This document shows, piece by piece, positions 6,446 through 8,828 of a stretch of DNA of 8,828 nt. The stretch covers positions 1-8,828 of the forward strand of contig CAIXPV010000007.1 in assembly GCA_903921405.1 (NCBI GenBank), in the 5' to 3' direction. Below the pieces are notes generated by a model that saw only the letters and a program-made list of their open reading frames with translations, did no database searches and was not told the origin of the DNA. How positions within the stretch are numbered: the first letter of the stretch is position 1; each line of letters begins with the position of its first letter. Source of the stretch: an uncultured Actinomycetes bacterium (GTDB taxonomy: Bacteria > Actinomycetota > Actinomycetes > Nanopelagicales > Nanopelagicaceae). Both the position numbers and the translations under genes were made by a program.

Positions 6446-7099
6446 ATGAATAAACCATTAGAGAGAGCGCAGAAGTTTGTTGTTGCCGCAGTGTTTATCG
6501 GAATCGTTCTAGCATTTATTTCTTATGAAATCTTCAATAAGGCGACATACTCATACGAGCCACTTATTATGCGTGGTTGGCTTGATTCTAAGATTCCAAT
6601 CGTTTCAATCTTTGTTATTCCATATGTGAGCTTTCATCTTCTGGCAGCTGTGGTTGTTCCACTCATGTCGCTAAAGATTGCCGGATATAAAGCATTCTTA
6701 GTGAACGGTACGGCAATCATTGTTGGGCAACTGTGTTTAGACGTTGCATATGCTTTCTTTCAAACTCAGGTTCCTCGCACCGAGGTCACAGGCAACTCAC
6801 CATTTGATTGGATCTTGGTTCATGTGATTTACGGCAATGACCAACCTCTTAATGGCTTTCCATCAAATCATGTGACCTGGTCGGTGGTCTCGATTATTGC
6901 GCTGTGGCGAATTCGCACACTAGCCCCACGTACATCTTGGATCATGATGGCTTGGTTCATGCTTATTCTTCCTGCGACAGTCTTCTTGCATCAACATTTT
7001 CTCGTTGATATTTATGGTGGAGTTTTTGTAGCCTTCAGCGCATACTGGGCGATGATGTTTCTCATAGAGAAGCCGGAACTGGGGGTTAATCGTGCTTAA
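6446..7099 (+). CDS. PAP2-superfamily membrane phosphatase or phosphotransferase
   Basis: This is a 217-residue polytopic membrane protein with hydrophobic segments near 11-28, 51-74, 84-105, 143-158, 165-181 and 190-208. The core PAP2 motifs are partial. FPSNH (138-142) corresponds to the PSGH motif with Asn for Gly. H184-F-L-V-D188 corresponds to the final H-x3-D catalytic pair, but the arginine that usually precedes it is missing. VPR (109-111) may be a remnant of the K-x6-RP motif. This pattern is closer to the Aur1/inositol-phosphotransferase-like PAP2 branch than to classical lipid phosphate phosphatases. The likely substrate is a lipid phosphate or phospholipid head group at the membrane face, which is an inference. 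It overlaps the next gene by 8 bases. Confidence 0.78.
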   Translation: MNKPLERAQKFVVAAVFIGIVLAFISYEIFNKATYSYEPLIMRGWLDSKIPIVSIFVIPYVSFHLLAAVVVPLMSLKIAGYKAFLVNGTAIIVGQLCLDVAYAFFQTQVPRTEVTGNSPFDWILVHVIYGNDQPLNGFPSNHVTWSVVSIIALWRIRTLAPRTSWIMMAWFMLILPATVFLHQHFLVDIYGGVFVAFSAYWAMMFLIEKPELGVNRA

Positions 7100-7589
7100 T
7101 CAAGAGAAGTTGTTACAACATATGGCCTGGGCCAATCAATTTGTTTTAGCTAAGCTAGGTGAACTAACAGATTTAGATTGGAAACTTCGTTTAACTGAAG
7201 AGGATTGGTCAATCCAGGAGCTAGCCAACCACATAGTTCTAGCCGCTGGGGGATATGCCAGTCGGGTAAGCGGTTTGACGGTTTCTACTGGCCTGAATCA
7301 ATCCATGACAATTGCCCTAGATAAACTGCAAGAGTATTGCGCAACTGCCGATGAAATTTTGCGAGTCGAGTCGCATAAGTTGGATCAGATAAACACGTAT
7401 GTACGTGATGGGAAGAGTATCGAACGTTCTCGTTCCACAATTATTTCACAATCCATTCATCACGCTACTGAACATCGCGCCCAGATATCTGACACATTGA
7501 AAGTTCATGGATTACGAATCCTGGATTTGGATGAGATCGACATATGGGCATACTCAGATATTGCCGGTGAGATAAATTCTCCCGAATAA
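7092..7589 (+). CDS. DinB-family protein (four-helix, metal-dependent putative thiol transferase)
   Basis: This 165-residue protein fits the DinB/DUF664/MDMPI-N fold. The first helix reads LLQHMAWAN (7-15). A second helix contains a metal-ligand-type H47 (ELANHIVLAA). The characteristic HxxxHR motif gives H124 and H128 (HHATEHRAQ). These three histidines are the usual Ni/Zn site. By family knowledge members act as bacillithiol- or mycothiol-dependent transferases or isomerases. If the host is an actinobacterium, mycothiol would be the likely cofactor, which is an inference. The start is GTG, preceded by GGGGG (7081-7085) and a 6-base spacer. It lies inside the end of the PAP2 gene, so translation is probably coupled. 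Confidence 0.82.
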   Translation: MLNQEKLLQHMAWANQFVLAKLGELTDLDWKLRLTEEDWSIQELANHIVLAAGGYASRVSGLTVSTGLNQSMTIALDKLQEYCATADEILRVESHKLDQINTYVRDGKSIERSRSTIISQSIHHATEHRAQISDTLKVHGLRILDLDEIDIWAYSDIAGEINSPE

Positions 7590-7617
7590 ACGTGAATCAG
7601 TAATAACAACGTCGCGG

Positions 7618-8139
7618 TTGGAACTGCACCATATTGCCGCAGATGAACTGATATCCCTTTTTGAAAGACCTGAAGAGCTATGGATATACGAGGGCAAGAG
7701 CTTCACCAATCCACATCGTCAATTAATGGATGAATCTGGGCCGCTTGCTTGGCGCGTCCCACAGGTGCTTGTGGATCCACTTATCAATAAGTGGTTTGTT
7801 CGTTGGATTGTTGCCATAGAGAGCAGGGAGATTATTGGAAGTACCAGTTTTCATGGGGCTCCTAATGCAGATGGAATGGTAGAGATTGGATTAGGCATTA
7901 GTCAGAATTTCCAGAACCAAGGATATGGTTTTGAGGCTCTGGCAGGTATGTGGAGTTGGGCGTGCACATACCCTGAAGTGAGAACTTTGCGCTACACAGT
8001 CTCTACAGATAATGCAGCATCAATTGCATTAATAAGAAAGTTCGGCTTCGGGCATATCGGTCAACAAATAGATGAAGTTGATGGACCGGAAGAGATTTAC
8101 GAAATGAGCTCGGAGGATTTCAAAAAGATTGGAAATTAA
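7618..8139 (+). CDS. GNAT-family N-acetyltransferase (RimJ/RimL-like), start uncertain
   Basis: The sequence has an acetyl-CoA-binding motif A, with IGLGI then the pyrophosphate loop Q-N-Q-G-Y-G (about residues 100-105), and a motif B with STDNAASIALIRKFGF (about 128-143). This is the layout of RimJ/RimL-type acetyltransferases, which acetylate protein N-termini, antibiotics or small amines. The substrate is unknown. The start given is a TTG with no visible ribosome-binding site. The same frame stays open upstream to a stop at 7573-7575. It encodes ITTS just before RLEL-like residues, matching the T-x-R-L-x-L first strand usual in this family, yet contains no ATG, GTG or TTG there. The true start may be a rare codon such as ATT at 7576, or there is a sequence error. 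It ends overlapping the convergent marC gene by 4 bases. Confidence 0.82.
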   Translation: MELHHIAADELISLFERPEELWIYEGKSFTNPHRQLMDESGPLAWRVPQVLVDPLINKWFVRWIVAIESREIIGSTSFHGAPNADGMVEIGLGISQNFQNQGYGFEALAGMWSWACTYPEVRTLRYTVSTDNAASIALIRKFGFGHIGQQIDEVDGPEEIYEMSSEDFKKIGN

Positions 8140-8747
8140 GATCCGGGGAAATAACCTTTGATCGACGACATGACAGTTGATACGGCGATAGCAAGCAAGA
8201 GGAGTCCAAAAATTCGAGTGACAACCATTAAACCCTGATCTCCAAGAAGTTTTTCGATTGGTTCGGCGGCAAGTAGCAAGATACAGGTCAATAAAGATAA
8301 AACAATTATTATCACCACATCGGCAACTCGAACTATTCCAGAATCGCTATTGCCAATTGCAATGACTGTGGCAATTGCTCCGGGACCTGCCATCATCGGA
8401 ATTGCTAATGGAACAACCATGGCACTTCCGGGTTTTGCTTGAAGCACACTGATTGCTTGTCCCATAACCATGCTCCAAGCGATAGCTCCAATAACCATTG
8501 CGCCAGCGATACGAAAAGCTGCCATGTCGATGTTAAGAAGTTTGAGAATAAGGTCACCAATGAAGTAAGCAACAAAGAGAGTTAATCCTGAAACGAGTGC
8601 AGTTTGTAGGGCGATGACACGGCGCTTGGCCTGCGTAGCTGAGGCAGTTAGTGATAGAAAAACTGGAATAGAAGTTATTGGGCTCACTATGGCGAATAAA
8701 GCGATGAGGGTTGTTACATCATTACTCAGTTGAATATCTGGAAGCAT
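8136..8747 (-). CDS. MarC-family (UPF0056) integral membrane protein
   Basis: At 203 residues it is full length, with six predicted membrane helices near 10-32, 44-66, 72-96, 109-130, 137-160 and 175-195. Family landmarks are the early SPITSIPVFLSLT segment (21-33), the PLAIPMMAGPGAIATV stretch (about 113-128) and the C-terminal RIFGLLLLAIAV...IKGYFP. MarC was once linked to multiple antibiotic resistance in enteric bacteria, but that role was not upheld and the function remains unknown. A small-solute transporter is a guess. The ATG has no clear ribosome-binding site. It lies 28 bases downstream of a same-strand tRNA-Val, so it may be read partly from the tRNA transcript. Confidence 0.92.
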   Translation of the reverse strand: MLPDIQLSNDVTTLIALFAIVSPITSIPVFLSLTASATQAKRRVIALQTALVSGLTLFVAYFIGDLILKLLNIDMAAFRIAGAMVIGAIAWSMVMGQAISVLQAKPGSAMVVPLAIPMMAGPGAIATVIAIGNSDSGIVRVADVVIIIVLSLLTCILLLAAEPIEKLLGDQGLMVVTRIFGLLLLAIAVSTVMSSIKGYFPGS

Positions 8748-8775
8748 TAGTTACCATTCGTGAACTGCTATGAAG

Positions 8776-8828
8776 TGGACCGTACTGGGATCGAACCAGT
8801 GACCCCCACAATGTCAATGTGGTGCTCT
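8776..8828 (-). tRNA. tRNA-Val(GAC), partial at right edge
   Basis: The 3' part of a tRNA is visible on the minus strand. The anticodon stem CCACA/TGTGG encloses the loop TTGACAT with anticodon GAC (reads GUC and GUU, valine). The T-arm ACTGG-TTCGATC-CCAGT is perfectly paired. The acceptor half ACGGTCC is followed by discriminator A at 8776. The 3' CCA is not encoded, since CTT follows. The D-arm and 5' acceptor half lie beyond the window. Confidence 0.95.

Noticed and set aside
6369..6458. Thirty extra N-terminal residues of the flavoprotein from the ATG at 6458
   Set aside because: They overlap the PAP2 gene, show no family similarity, and a -10 box at the right spacing supports the start at 6368.
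1..8828. Mobile element, CRISPR array, phage or defence island
   Set aside because: No transposase, integrase, terminal inverted repeats, regularly spaced repeats, or nuclease/toxin-antitoxin pair was seen. All genes fit core or common metabolic families.

Overview
This window looks like a piece of a streamlined, moderate-to-low-GC actinobacterial chromosome, possibly a freshwater acI/Nanopelagicales-type organism. That placement is inferred from four things. The cytochrome bc1 genes are of the actinobacterial kind: a di-haem QcrC, and a QcrA with three N-terminal membrane segments. The order ctaE-qcrC-qcrA next to a divergent solitary trpD is the arrangement known from mycobacteria and relatives. 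Spacers are very short, several gene ends overlap, and many starts look leaderless. The tRNA gene has no encoded CCA. No stretch longer than about 150 bases lacks a gene.

Left block, minus strand (1-2344): ctaE (cytochrome c oxidase subunit III), qcrC (di-haem cytochrome c) and qcrA (Rieske protein, cut by the left edge) form a tight operon for the bc1-aa3 respiratory supercomplex. qcrB would be expected just outside the window.

Centre, plus strand (2497-4947): a degenerate response-regulator receiver protein, trpD (tryptophan biosynthesis), an Est30-like alpha/beta hydrolase and an unrecognised 64-residue protein. The 152-base region between ctaE and the receiver gene holds divergent promoters.

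Right block (4944-8828): a long nitronate monooxygenase/2-nitropropane dioxygenase-family flavoprotein (minus) converges on the 64-residue gene. It diverges, through a 77-base promoter region, from a plus-strand run of a PAP2-type membrane phosphatase, a DinB/DUF664-type protein and a GNAT acetyltransferase. A MarC-family membrane protein (minus) converges on the GNAT gene, and a tRNA-Val(GAC), cut by the right edge, lies just upstream of marC on the same strand.

Most of the window is ordinary housekeeping content, and I see no mobile element, CRISPR array, phage gene or clear defence system. The most useful signals are these: (1) repeated TANNNT-N6/7-ATG geometry, implying leaderless transcripts and fixing several starts, in two cases with the -10 hexamer built on the upstream gene's stop codon; (2) a receiver-like protein lacking the conserved lysine, placed between respiration genes and trpD; (3) a conserved-looking cysteine set in the C-terminal part of the flavoprotein; (4) a GNAT gene whose conserved first strand lies upstream of any standard start codon.
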